Shown in pieces: positions 1 to 12,000 of a stretch of 38,594 nucleotides of DNA. Below the pieces are notes generated by a model. It had not been told where the DNA came from. It saw nothing but the letters and a program-made list of their open reading frames with translations, and did no database searches. The position numbers and the translations under genes are program-made. Origin of the DNA: Planctomycetaceae bacterium (GTDB taxonomy: Bacteria; Planctomycetota; Planctomycetia; Pirellulales; UBA1268). How positions within the stretch are numbered: position 1 is the stretch's first letter; every line of letters starts with the position of its first letter. The stretch lies in assembly GCA_021300535.1 (NCBI GenBank), contig JAJTED010000004.1, positions 1-38,594 on the forward strand. Reading direction: 5' to 3'.

Positions 1-3000
1 TGAGGCGGTGCTCGTGCCGGCGACGACGGTGCCGTCGTCGAGATTGCCGGCTTCGGTGACCGCACCGGCCAGGGCGGCGGTCAGGTTCGTCACCACGGGC
101 ACGTCGTTGGTGCCGGTGATCGTGATCGTCACGTCTTGCGTTCGGGGCGAGATCTCGTTGCCGGCGCTGGCCGATGCGTAGCCTGCGTCATCGGTCACGG
201 TGATCCGGTAGGTGACCGTTACCGTCTCCCCGGCAGCGAGATACTGGGTGAGTTCGTTATCAACGGCGAAGCTCCACGTGACCGTGCCTGAGTTGGCAGG
301 TCCCCCGAGGGATTCACTCGTCATCACCCGATTGCCGGTGCCTGAGCTGGCGACTGCAACGAATCTCTGTTGACCGGAAGGGCCACCCCAACCAACTGAA
401 TTCCAGGTGTTGCCGGCCGAGGATTGCGACGTCCAGCTGATGCCATCCGGTGAGGTCATCACCCGGCCACCGGTGCCTGCGCTGGCGACCGCGACGAATT
501 TCTCCTGACCTGCCGGACCACCCCACACGACCGACTGCCAGAGGCCCGCGGCAGCGGCCGAAGTCCAAGTGATTCCATCCGGTGAGGTCATCACCCGATT
601 GCCATCGCCCGCACTGGCGACTGCGACGAATTTCTCCTGACCGACCGGCCCGCCCCACGCGACCGACTGCCATGAGTTGTTGGCCGAGGAGCTTCGCGAG
701 GTCCACGTGATCCCGTCCGTGGAGGTCATCACCCGATTGCCGGTGCCCGTCTCGGCGACTGCGACGAATTTCTCCTGACCTGCCGGACCACCCCACGCGA
801 CCGACTGCCATGAGTTGTTGGCCGAGGAGCTTCGCGAGGTCCACGTGATCCCATCCGGTGAGGTCATCACCCGATTGCCGGTGCCCGAACTGGCGACCGC
901 GACGAATTTCTCTTGACCGGTCGAACCGCCCCACACGACCGACTTCCAGAGGTTGTCGGCCGAGGAGCTTCGCGTGGTCCAGGTGATTCCATCCGGTGAG
1001 GTCATCACCCGATTGCCGGTGCCCGAGCTGGCGACCGCGACGAATGTCTTCTGACCAGCCGGACCGCCCCACGCGACCGACTCCCAGAGGTTGTCGGCCG
1101 AGGAGCTTCGCGTCGTCCAGGTGATCCCATCCGGTGAGGTCATCACCCGATTGCCGGTGCCCGAACTGGCGACCGCGACGAATGTCTCCTGGCCGGCCGG
1201 ACCACCCCACGCGACCGACTGCCAGAGGTTGTCGGCCGAGGAGCTTCGCGTGGTCCAGCTGACGCCCGCAGGCGTGAGGGCTGCGACGGCGTCGCCGGAG
1301 AGCGTGAAACTGTTGGCAATGTCTTGCAGGGCGAGTTCGAGGGCTGCAGAAACCGAAGACCCGGTCGATGCGGTGGCTGTCACGAACGAGCGGGTCACCG
1401 TGGAGACGTCGGACGTGTCGAGATCGGAGAAGGTGATCGAGCCCGAGTCACGCAGCATCACCGGGGAGCCGGTGCCTGTGTCCTCGGTCACCGCGCCCGA
1501 CACGTCCACGACCGTGATGTCGGGCGAGTCGTTGGTGCCCGTGATCACGACCGTCACGGTCTGCGTGCGGGCGGAGGCCTCGTTGCCGCCGCTCGCGGAT
1601 GCATAGCCGGCGTCGTCGGTGACCGTGATCCGGTAGGTGACGGTCACGGTCTGGCCGGCCGCCAGGTACTGGACCTCGGCATCGGCGAGCTCGAAGCTCC
1701 AGGTCACGGTCCCGGCGTTGCTGCCGCTGGTGGCTCCCGAGAGCGTCACCGCCGATTGCAGGGCCGTCGCCAGCGACGCAGGGATCGCCGGGCCGGTCGT
1801 GGCATTGCTGACGTGGGCGACCGTCGCCGTGGAGGTGTCGGTGGTGTCGAGATCGGTAAACGTGATCGACCCCGAGTCACGCAACATCGCGGGTGAACCG
1901 CTCGTCGCGTCCTCCGTCACCGCCCCGGCCACGTCCGTCGCCGTGATGTCGGGCGTATCGTTGGTGCCCGTGATCGTGATGGTCACGGTCTCGGTGTCCG
2001 ACAGTGCCGTGCCGTCGTCATCGGTGACGGTGACGGTGTAGGTGAGCACGAGCGTCTCGCCGGCGGCGAGGTAGTCGAACGTCGTGCTGCCGGAGCTGAA
2101 GGTCCAGGTGAGCGTGTTCGTCGTCTGCAAGCCGCTGAGGATCGGCGACGGGCTGAGCGTGAGCATCGCCAGAAGCGCGGCGTCGCTCGGTGCGGCCGGG
2201 TCGGTGCGGTCGGAGGTGCCGGAGACGACGAGCGTCCGCGCCGCGGCCACCACGTCGGTGCGGTCAGCGTCGGTGACGGTGAGCGTGCCGGAGGTGGAGA
2301 GTCCGGCGTTCGTCTCGCTTAGGCCCGCCGTGTCGGGCCCGGCCGTGATCACCGGGGCGTCATTGGTGCCGGTGATCGTGATCAAGACCACTTGGTCGGC
2401 GGTGCCGGCGGTCGTGCTCGAGTCGGTGACCCGGATAGTGTAGGTGAGCGTGAGGGTCTCGCCGGCGGCCAGGTGGTTGAAGGCCTCGGAGCCGGAGGCG
2501 AAGGCCCAGGTGATCGTGCCACCCGTGGTCGAGTTCGTGATCACGGTGGCCGGGCTGTTGACCGTGAGCATCGCCTGGAGGGCGGCGTCGGTCGAGCCGA
2601 GGCCGGTCGTCGTGCCAGAGGCGACGACCGAGTGGACGGCGACGGAGACGGTGTTGGTGAGGTCGAGATCCGTCACCGAGAGCGTGCCACTCGTGGAAAG
2701 GCCGGCGTCGGTCTCGGTCAGACCCGCGGACGCACTGTCGCCGCCGCCCACCGTGATGAGCGGCAGATCCTGCGTGCCCGTGATCGTGATCACGAGGTTC
2801 TCGGTGTCGGTCCCGCCGAACGAGTCGGTGACCGTGACGGGATAGGTGATCGTGAGCGTCTCGCCGGCGGCCAGCCAGTCGAGGTTCACCGCCGCCGGGT
2901 CGTACGTCCACGCGATCGTGACCGTGCCGCCGGTCGTGGTGGTGGCCGGGCCGAGCGTGAGCACGCCGCTGGCCGTAAGCGGCGCGAGGTCGTACGCGCC

Positions 3001-6000
3001 CGGCACTGTGCCACCGCTCCAGCCCACGGTCGGCGTGCCCTGGGTGGCCGACACGCTGTTGCCCACGTCCTTGTCGGCGATCTGCAGCGTGCCGGTGAGC
3101 GAGAGATCCTGTGCCGAGGCGTCGGCCGCCTCGTTCACACCAGCCGCCGCGATCGTGAGCACCGGCACGTCGTTGGTGCCCTCGATCGTGATCGTCACGG
3201 TCTGGTCGGCCGTGGCGCCGGCCGTGTCGGTGACGCGGACGACGTATTCGAGCGTGAGCGTCTCCCACTGCTCCAGGTAATCGAAGGCCTGCCCGGCCGA
3301 GTTGAAGGTCCAGGTGAGAGTGCCAGTCGTGGCGGCCGAGCCGATCACGGGCGTGGGGCTGACGGCGAGCATCGCCTTGACCGCGGCATTGGTGATGCCG
3401 TTGTCATCGCCGGTCACGGTGACGCTCTGCACGGCCGCAGTCACCGTGTTCGTCAGGTCCACGTCGCCGATCGAGAGCGTGTTGCTGGCGGTGAGCGTGG
3501 TGTCGGTCTCCGTCAGCGACGCCGATGCCGAGTCGCCGGCGTTGAGCGTGATCGTCGGGCCGTCGTTCGTGCCCGTGATAGTGATCGTGACCGCCTGGTC
3601 ACGCGTGGCTGCGGGCGAGCTCGAATCGGTCGCGCGGATCGTGTACGTGAGCGTGAGCGTCTCGCCGGCGGCGAGGTAGTCGAACGCCTCGCTGGCGGAG
3701 TTGAACGCCCAGGCGATGGTGCCCGTCGTGGCGGTGCTCGCGATCACGGTGTTCGGGCTGTTGACCGTGAGCATCGCGAGCAGGGCGGCATCGGTGGAGC
3801 CGAGACCCGTGGTGGTGCCCCCCTTGGAAACCGCAGGCACGCTGACGGTGACCGTGTTGGAGGTATCGAGATCCTCGACCGAGAGCGTGCCGCTGGTGGA
3901 CAGGCCGGCGTTGGTCTCGGCGAGCGTCGCCGCGGCGGCGTCGCCAGAGCCGATCGAGATGGTGGGGGCGTCATTGCTGCCCGTGATCGTGACCGTCACC
4001 GTCGAACTGCCCGACAGCGGTGTGCCGTCGTCGTCGGTTGCGGTGACCGTGTAGGTCAGGATGAGCGTCTGGCCGGCGGCGAGGTAGTTGAAGTTCGTGC
4101 TGCCGGAGGCGAACGCCCAGTTCAGCGTGTTCGTCGTCTGCGAGCCTGTGAGGATTGTCGTCGGACTGAGCGTGAGCATCGCCAGAAGCGCGGCGTCGCT
4201 CGGGGCGGCTGGGTCGTTGCGATCGGAGGTGCCGGAGACGGCGAGCGTCCGCGTCGCCGTGACGACGTCGGTGACGTCGACGTCCGTGACCGTCAGCGTG
4301 CCGGACGCGGACAGGCCGGCGTTGGTCTCGGTGAGCGAGGCGGTATCGGGGCCGTTGGTGATCACCGGGGCGTCATTGGTGCCCGTGATGGTGATCACGA
4401 CGGTCTTGGTGGCGGTGGCCGAACTGGAGTCGGTGACCGTGACGGTGTAGGTGAGCGTGAGCACCTCGCCAGTGGCCAGGTAGTTGAAGGCCTCGGCGCC
4501 GGAGTTGAAGTTCCAGCCGAGCTGGTTGACGACCTGCGCATTGGTCAGGACGGTGCTGGCCGGCGAGAAGGTGAGCATCGCGACCAGCGCCACGTTGTTC
4601 GGGATCAAGCCGTTGGTGACGCCGCTGGCGGCCACCGTACTCGTCACGCTCACGGTGTTCGTGAGATCGACGTCGCGGACGGTGAGCGTGCCGCTGGCCG
4701 TCAGGGCGGCATTGGTCTCGGTGAGCGATGCGGAATCGAGGTTGCCGGTCTGGGCCGTGATCGTGGGCGGGTCGTTGGAGCCCGCGATCGTGATCGTGAC
4801 GTTCTGCGTGGACGACCGCTGCTCGTCGTTCCCGGAAGCCGAGGTAAAGCCCGAACTGTCGGTGACCGTGATGGCGTACGTCACGGTGACCGTCTGGCCG
4901 GCGGCCAGGTACTGGGCCAGCGCGTTGTCGATGGCGAACGCCCAGTTGACGGTGTTGGTGACGGGCGTGCCGGTGCCACTCGCCAGGCTGGGAGCCGAGA
5001 CGCCATCGCCGGAGATCGTGAAACTGCCGGCGAGGTCGCGGAGCGCCGCGTCGAGCGCCGCCGAGACGCTCGCGCCAGTGGAGGCCGTGGCGGAGACGAA
5101 CGACCGTGTGACCGTGCAGGTGTTGGAGAGATCGAGGTCTTGGAACGTGACCGAGCCGGAGTCGCGGAGCTGGGAGCCCGACGCCACGAGCGTCTGCGGG
5201 GCGGCGGTGCTGGCCTGGGTGTTGTCGGCGCCGCCAGCGGCGTTGGCCGCGAAGGTGGTGAGGGTGAACGGCACGCCCGCTGCACTGGCCGTGACCGTCA
5301 CGACCGACCCCACGGCGCCCGCCGTGAGGAAATCGCGGAGGCTGGCATGAGCGTTGATGGCCGCCGCGAGTCGGGCGGCCACGGTCGCCCGGGTGGCGTC
5401 GTCGTCGCCGCCGGTGATGTCGCCGGCGCCGACGGTGTAGCTCACCGCCACGCCGTTGATCGTCGCGGTGACGGAATCGCCCACCTGGTAAGCGCCGGAG
5501 AGCGTGACGGTGTCGACCTGGGCGGCGGCGGAGCCGGCTGTTGCAGTGTTCGTGTCTTCCGTCACGGCGCCGGTGACATCGACGATGGTGATGTCGGGGG
5601 AGTCATTCGTGCCCGTGACGGTGATCCGCACCGTGGACGTGGTCCACTTGGCCGCCCCCGACACGGCCGAGGAATTGTCGGTGGCCTTGACCGTGTAGGT
5701 CAGTTCGAGGGTCTCGCCGGCAGCGAGGAACTCGAAGGCGTTGTTGCCGCCGCCGGTGCCGGGGCCGGAGGTGAAGGTCCAGTCAAAGTCGCTGCCGGAG
5801 GGAGGGTTCGCGGTGAGCGCCGCGACGCTCGTGTTCGCCGTCCGAGTGCTCCACGTGACCCCCGCGCCATTGATGACGAAGGCCGGCCCGCCCGGCTTCG
5901 CGTTGGCGGCCGTCGTCCCGCTGCCCTCCGACAGCGACCAGAAGCCGACGAGGCCGGATTCCGTTCCGGTCGGCGACGTTGTGGAGAGCGCGGCGATTTC

Positions 6001-9000
6001 GGATGCCGTCTTCGACGTCGTCCAGATGCTGATGTTGTCGAGGCTCCCGTTGAGTGGCTGCTGCGCGGTGGCGTCACCGACGTGGTTTCCGGCCCGGATC
6101 TTGTCAGACGCGTAGGTGCCGTAATTCGCGACCGCACCGTGGTGCCACGTGGAATGGAGGGAGCCGTTGGCATAGAGGCTGATCGTGCCGGCGGCGGCAT
6201 TTCCGGTGATTGCAATGTGCGTCCACGTGTTGACCGTCAGCGTGGACGCCGTGGTGAAGTCCGTCCTCCCGGTCGCATTGGTCCAGATCGAGATGTTCCC
6301 GTTGGTCATCCACAACTCGACGGAGTTGTTCTGCCCCACGAGATCCTGACCGCCGGTCAGGCTCGACGGCCGGAGCCAGAAGCTGATCGTGAACGCCGAC
6401 ACGTTGCTCAGGGCCGTCGAGTTCGCCTCCAGATATCCGCCCGTGCCGGCGAAGGCGATCGCATTCTCGACCCCTCCCGTGGGAGCAAACTGGAGCATCG
6501 ACTGCAGGGTGGCGTTCGTGAGCGGCACCTGGCCCGCGGGGAACGTGCCACCGGTGATGGCGACCGAGTCGACGCTCAGCGCGATGGTGTCGGAATAGTC
6601 GATGTCGGTGACGGTCATCGACCCTGTGGCCGTGATCGAGGCGTTGGTCTCCGTGACGGCGGCGACGTCCGCACCGTTGGTGATCACCGGCGTGTCGTTC
6701 GTGCCGGTGATCGTGATCGTCACCGTCTCGTCCGCGGTGCCCGCGGGCGAGGCCGAGTCGGTGACCCGCACGGTGTAGGTGAGCTCCAACGTCTCGCCGG
6801 CGGCGAGGAAGTTGAAGGCCGCCGCACCGCTCGAGCCCGACGTGAAGTTCCAACCAAACTCAGAGCCCGTGGGTGAGTCAGCCGGCAGCGCCGAGACACT
6901 GCCGAGAATCAGTTCCGACGCGTACATCCGACCGGCATCCCCGATCGCCGTGTACGTCGTGCCGATGCTGGTGCTCGACAACGACGACTGGAGCCAGCCC
7001 CAGTTGCCGCCCGAGCCCTTCCACCCGATCGAACCGACGCTTTGCGTGCCGATCGTGGCATCCGAGTTGTTGAGGTTGCGGTCGATGTGCCCATGCGTGT
7101 AGTTGCCGTTGAGCAACCGATCGCTGCCGCTCACCAGGTCAAAATCGAACGTGTACTCGCCGGCCGTCGTCGTCAGCCGTGAGCGGCCAACGCCGCGAAG
7201 CACGAAGTTCGAGCCGACTTTCTCGAGAATCACCGGCGTGACCCAACTGCTGTTGTAGCGGGCGTCGCCGGCCGGCGGTGTTGGCTTGTAGAGCTTCCAC
7301 TGGCCGACCACGCCGGTCATGCCCGTGGGCACGGTGTTCACGTTCAGCCCGCCCTGCTGGTTATCGAGGAGGGTGATCCCCGTGCTGCTGCTCGAGCCGA
7401 CGCTGCCGCTGCTCGTGAGCAGCTGCAGCTGCAGCATCGCCGCAAGTTCGGCGTTGGTGAGCGGCACGCTCGCCGCGTTGAACGTGCCGCCCGTGATCGC
7501 CACCGAGTGAACCGTCGCGGCGACCGAGTCACTGGTGTCCTTGTCGATGGCGGTGAGGGTGCCGGATGCCGTCAGGACCCCGTCCGTCTCGGTCAGGCTG
7601 GCCGTGTCGGGGCCGCCAGTGATCGTCGGGGCGTCGTTGGTGCCCGTGATCGTGATCGTCACCGTCGAGCTGCCCGACAGCGGTGTGCCGTCGTCGTCGG
7701 TCGCGGTGACCGTGTAGGTCAGGATGAGTGTCTCGCCGGCGGCCAGGTAGTCGAACGTCGTGCTGCCGGAGTTGAAGTTCCAGTTCAGCGTGTTCGTCGT
7801 CTGCGAACTCGTCAGAACCGTCGTCGGGCTGAGGGTGAGCATCGCCAGTAGGTCGGCATCGCTCGGGGCGGCAGGGTCGGCGCGGTTCGACGTGCCGGAG
7901 ACGACGAGCGTCCGCGTGGCGGTCACGACGTCGGTGACGTCGACGTCGGTGACGGTGAGCGTGCCGGAGGTGGCCAGGCCGGCATTGGTCTCGGTGAGCG
8001 AGGCCGCATCGGGGCCGTTGGTCACGACGGGACCGTCGTTGGTGCCGACGATCGTGAACACGAGCGATGCTTGGGAGAAGCCGCCGCGGCCGTCACCGAC
8101 GCGGTAGGCGAAGGTGTCGGTCAGTGTCTCGCCGGTCGCCAGCGCCTGGACGGCGGTCTTGGTGTTGTCGAGCGAGTAGATGTAGGAGCCGTTGGCACCG
8201 ATGGCCAGCGAACCGTAACTGCCGACGACCGTGGACGCACCGGAAGTGCTCGTCGTGCCGGCGGGAATCGTGTTCAGGACCGAGATGCGGTAGCCCAGGT
8301 TCGTGGCCGTGCCCTGATCGGTCCACGAGCTGGTGTTGGAGTTGTAGGACGCCGTCTGCTCACCGCTGCCCGAGACGACCCAACGCTTCGAGGCTGGACC
8401 GTTTCCGGCCTGGGTGACCACAAGCCAGTACTTGGTGCCCGCCACCAGGCTGACGCTGCCGGTGAGGGAGGAAAACTCCACGGAGGGGGCGGGCGTGTTG
8501 TGCGTGCCGGAACGGACCGAGGTGGTGGCCCAGTCGCCGGTTGCGAGAACGCCGAGGCTCGCGGTCGGCGTCGTGCCGCTGCCGCTCCAGATCTCGACGT
8601 TGTAGTTCCGGAAATCTCCGTAGAAGGCTTGGTCGCGGTAAAGATTCAGGCTCACGCTCGAAACCAGGCCGCTCGAGGCCGCGGTGAACTGCTGGGCCCA
8701 GCGGCTGATGTTGCCGTAGTGCCGGTCGCTCCCCGTGGCAGTCCCGCCGGCGGCCAGGGTGCCCATGGAAGACGCGACGCGGTAGTCGTCGGCATTGGTT
8801 GTGGCCGCTCCGGCCTTAACGCCCACGACGGAGAGCACGTCGGCCGCGTCCTGGTCGCTGTCGGGCGTGCCGTCGGTGAGGACGTTGCCCGAGACGGTCG
8901 AGGTGCTGCTCGTCAACAGGCCCTCGTTCAGGCTGTTGGTGTTCGCCGTGACGACCGGCAACCGGTTGATCGTGAGCGTGATGCTGCCCGAGACCGTGGC

Positions 9001-12000
9001 CTGGCCGCCGTTGCCTTGGTCCTGGCCGCTGCCGGCGGTGCCGCCGCCGGTGGTGTTGGAGTTCTGGTCGTTGAACGTGACGTCGAGCGTCACCGAGTCG
9101 TACGCCAGCGACCCGGGCGTCGTGATGGCGTTGGAGTAGGTGATGCTGTTGAGGGCGGTGTTGACCCGGGCGGTCGTAGCGCTCGCGTTGAACGTGATCG
9201 TGAGGGTGCCACCGGAGTTCGTGAAGGTGCCGATCGTCACGCCGGAGACGACGACGTTGCCGGAGGTCAGCGACAGGCTGCCTGAGCTGCCGAAGACGTC
9301 GTCGGCGCTAGCGCCGCCGCTGCGGCGGATCGTGAGCGTGCTGCCGTTCCAGTCGCCTGCCGGCGAAATGCCCGTGAGGGCCTCGAGGTCGACGTCGGAG
9401 AGCACCGCGTTGGCGTCGATGACCACGGGCGAACCGGCCTGGATATAGGTCGTGGCGCCGGTGGCGTCGAGGCCTGTGAGCAAGGGGCCATCGTTGATAC
9501 CGACCACGTTGATGGTGGCGGCGGTCGTCGTGGCCGACTTGGCGCCGCCTGTCGTGCCCTCGTTGCCCCCGTCGTTGAGCGTGACGGTGAGCGATCGCGT
9601 CGGCATCGTTCCCGCAACGGTGGGATTCTGGCTGGATGACGAGAAGCCGATCCGGCCGAGCAGGCCCTCCACGACGGCGTCGGTGACGCTCGTGCTCGTG
9701 AAGGTGATCCGCAGCGGCTTCGCCTGGCCGTCGTTCGTCGCGTCGATCGTGCCGATCGCGGAGCCGCCCAGCAGCACCTGCGAGCCGCTCAGCGTGCAAG
9801 ACAAGCCGTGAATGGTGCCTTCGACAACCTGGAGCCGGTCGCCCGCCACGTAGGCCGACTGGGCGATCTCGACGTAACCGCCATTGAAGTGCTCGGCGTC
9901 GATATCGGAGACGCTGATGCCCGAGAGGAACTGCAGCGGCACGCCGTCGCCTTCGGTGAACGTCCCCGAGACGGTGGCCGTGACGGCCGGGGCGTCGTTG
10001 ACCGAGACGACGTTGACCGTCGAGCTGACCGAGATCGACCGGGTGTCCACGCCGGAGAGCGACGTGCCGCCGTCGTCCTGAATCGTGGTGGCCGTGACCA
10101 CGCGGTTGCCCGCGGTCGGGTCGTCACTCGTGTGCCGGTAGGCGAGGCCGTTCACGAGCGTCGTGGTCTGGGCCTCGGTAAGGCCGGTGTGCGTGTACGT
10201 GAGCGTGGCGGTGCCGCCGCTCACGCTGACGGTCACGTTGCCGGCGTTCGTGGCCGTGGGCGACGTCGTCCCGTTCACGAGGTCGATCACCGTGCCGTCG
10301 ATGGTCACCTTTTCGGCGGCGCCGTCCGCGACACCTGCCACCGTGATCACCAGCCGCACGATCCGCTGGCCGGCCTCGATCGTGCTGGTCGCGGCGTCGC
10401 TGAAGAGCGTGACGGCCGTGCCGTTCTCGGTGAAGGTCGGGTTCGACGGCGTCGCCGTCAGCGAGGGCGGGTCGTTCGGGGCCGTGATCGTCACGGAGCC
10501 GGTGATCGTCGTGGCCGCGGCCGAGGGGGGGCTGCCGCCGGCGTCGTCGCCGTCGGCGTCGAGGTTGTTGCCGTCCTCGAGGACGATCGTGAAGTTCCGC
10601 GGCGTGCTCGGCGGCTGGTCGCCCGTGTGCTCGAAGCGGATGGCCTCGAGGATCGTTTGCACCTGGGCGATCGTCGCGGCCGGGGTGAGCGTGATCAGGA
10701 AGTCGCCGAGATCGGCCGGGCCGCCCGAGGTGAAGGCCACGCCCGCGGACGATCCCAGGCTCCCGGCGAGCGAGAATCGGTCGCCCGCCTGCGGGCTGGC
10801 GAGCGACACGCGGATCGTGCCGCCGCCGAACACCGTCGACGTGAGGCGATTGGTCGTGGCGAGGTCGACATCGGCCACGGTCACGCCCGCGAGCAGTTGC
10901 TGCGTCGGCGTGCCGACGCCGTCGGTCGGCGATTCGGCGATCGTGCCGGTGAAGACGCCGCCGGTGAAGCCGGTGCCGCCGCCCGTCGTGGTCACGGTCG
11001 GGGCGTCGTTGCGGGCGGCGATCGTGAGGTCGATCGTGACCGCAGCCGCGGTCACCCGGGATTCACCGACCGACGTCGTGGTGTTCCAGGTGAGCGGCGT
11101 GGCGGCGTCGCTCGTGTAGGCCGAGGGGCCGATGTCAGCTGCCCCGCGCGGTACTTGGTTCTCGATGCCGAACACCGTGAGGGACGGCCGCAGGCTCGCC
11201 AGGCCGGCCGTGCCGGTGTTGGCGTGCGCCGCAGGCACGAACCGCACTTCGGTGGAGGCCGAGAAGAGCAGGGCCTGCGTGGTCGAGATGCCACCGGAGA
11301 CGTTGCCGGCCAGCGTCTCGAGGCTCACCCAGGTCGGCGAGCCGCTCGTGCCGAGGTTCACCTCCCAGGCCCCGAGCGACTTCGTGTCGAAGGCCGAGAT
11401 CGCCACGCCTTCGAGCGTGGTGCCGCTCACCTGGTCGGGGTCGGCGAGGTTCGCCGCCACAAGGGCCGCGAACGTGGTGGCCGTGGTCGTCACGTCCTCG
11501 ACGGTGGCGATGGTCACGCCGTCCGAGAGCGTCGGGGAGTCGTTGACGGCGACCAAGGACACGACGATGTCGGCCGTGGCCGAGCGCTCGCCGCCGGTGC
11601 CCTGGGCGTTGTTCGTGGTGCCGTTGCCGTCGAAGAACGCGACTTCGATCGTCTTGTTGCCCGTCTGGAGTGTCGCGTTGGTATTTGAGTAGGCGAGGTT
11701 CCGCAGAACGGTGTTCACCGCGGCGGGCGTGGCGTTCGCGTTGAACGTCACCACGAGTTGTCCGCTCGTGGCACTGTTGTCCGTCAGCGTGGCGACCACG
11801 ACGTCGCCGGAGCCGGGGTTGTAGAGGATCGCCGAGCCGCTGTTGAACAGCGTGATGCCCGAGCCTGGTTGGGTGAAGCCGCCCTGGATTGAGAGACCAG
11901 AGCCCGTCTGGACGACGAACAGGTCGTCGGTGTCGAGGGCGGTCTTGTCGCCCACGACCAGTCGGGCCCCGTTGAACGTGGTCTCGTTCCGGAGGACGAG

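Larger units (their letters stand above)
1..8110 (-). repeat. VCBS repeat array (at least 13 units) at the distal end of the giant protein
   Basis: The conserved boundary VTITITGTND recurs near plus positions 110, 1540, 1970, 2370, 2780, 3175, 3575, 3980, 4385, 4785, 5620, 6710, 7645 and 8040. Consecutive boundaries between 1970 and 4785 are about 405 bases (135 residues) apart. Each unit has SLTETNAxLxxSGTLTVxDxD near its start and YLAAGETLxLTYTVxxTD near its end, the classic VCBS repeat of Vibrio, Colwellia, Bradyrhizobium and Shewanella proteins. The four wide gaps are units enlarged by inserted domains. The unit at the window edge (GAVTEAGNLDDG) shows that the array continues outside. Confidence 0.9.

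Noticed and set aside
314-1210. Minus-strand ORF of 298 codons with Arg/His-rich repeats
   Set aside because: Shifted frame of the seven propeller repeats. Its periodicity comes from the DNA repeat; the giant frame gives the sensible protein.
310-1270. CRISPR array
   Set aside because: The 138-base repeats have no unique spacers, are in frame and encode conserved protein repeats.
2392-6876. Plus-strand ORF of 1,494 codons
   Set aside because: Antisense shadow of the VCBS array; the repeated 'GVGDRDGVGERERLAGGQ'-like motif is the reverse of the VCBS boundary.
9808-11688. Plus-strand ORF of 626 codons
   Set aside because: Antisense shadow of cadherin-like units.
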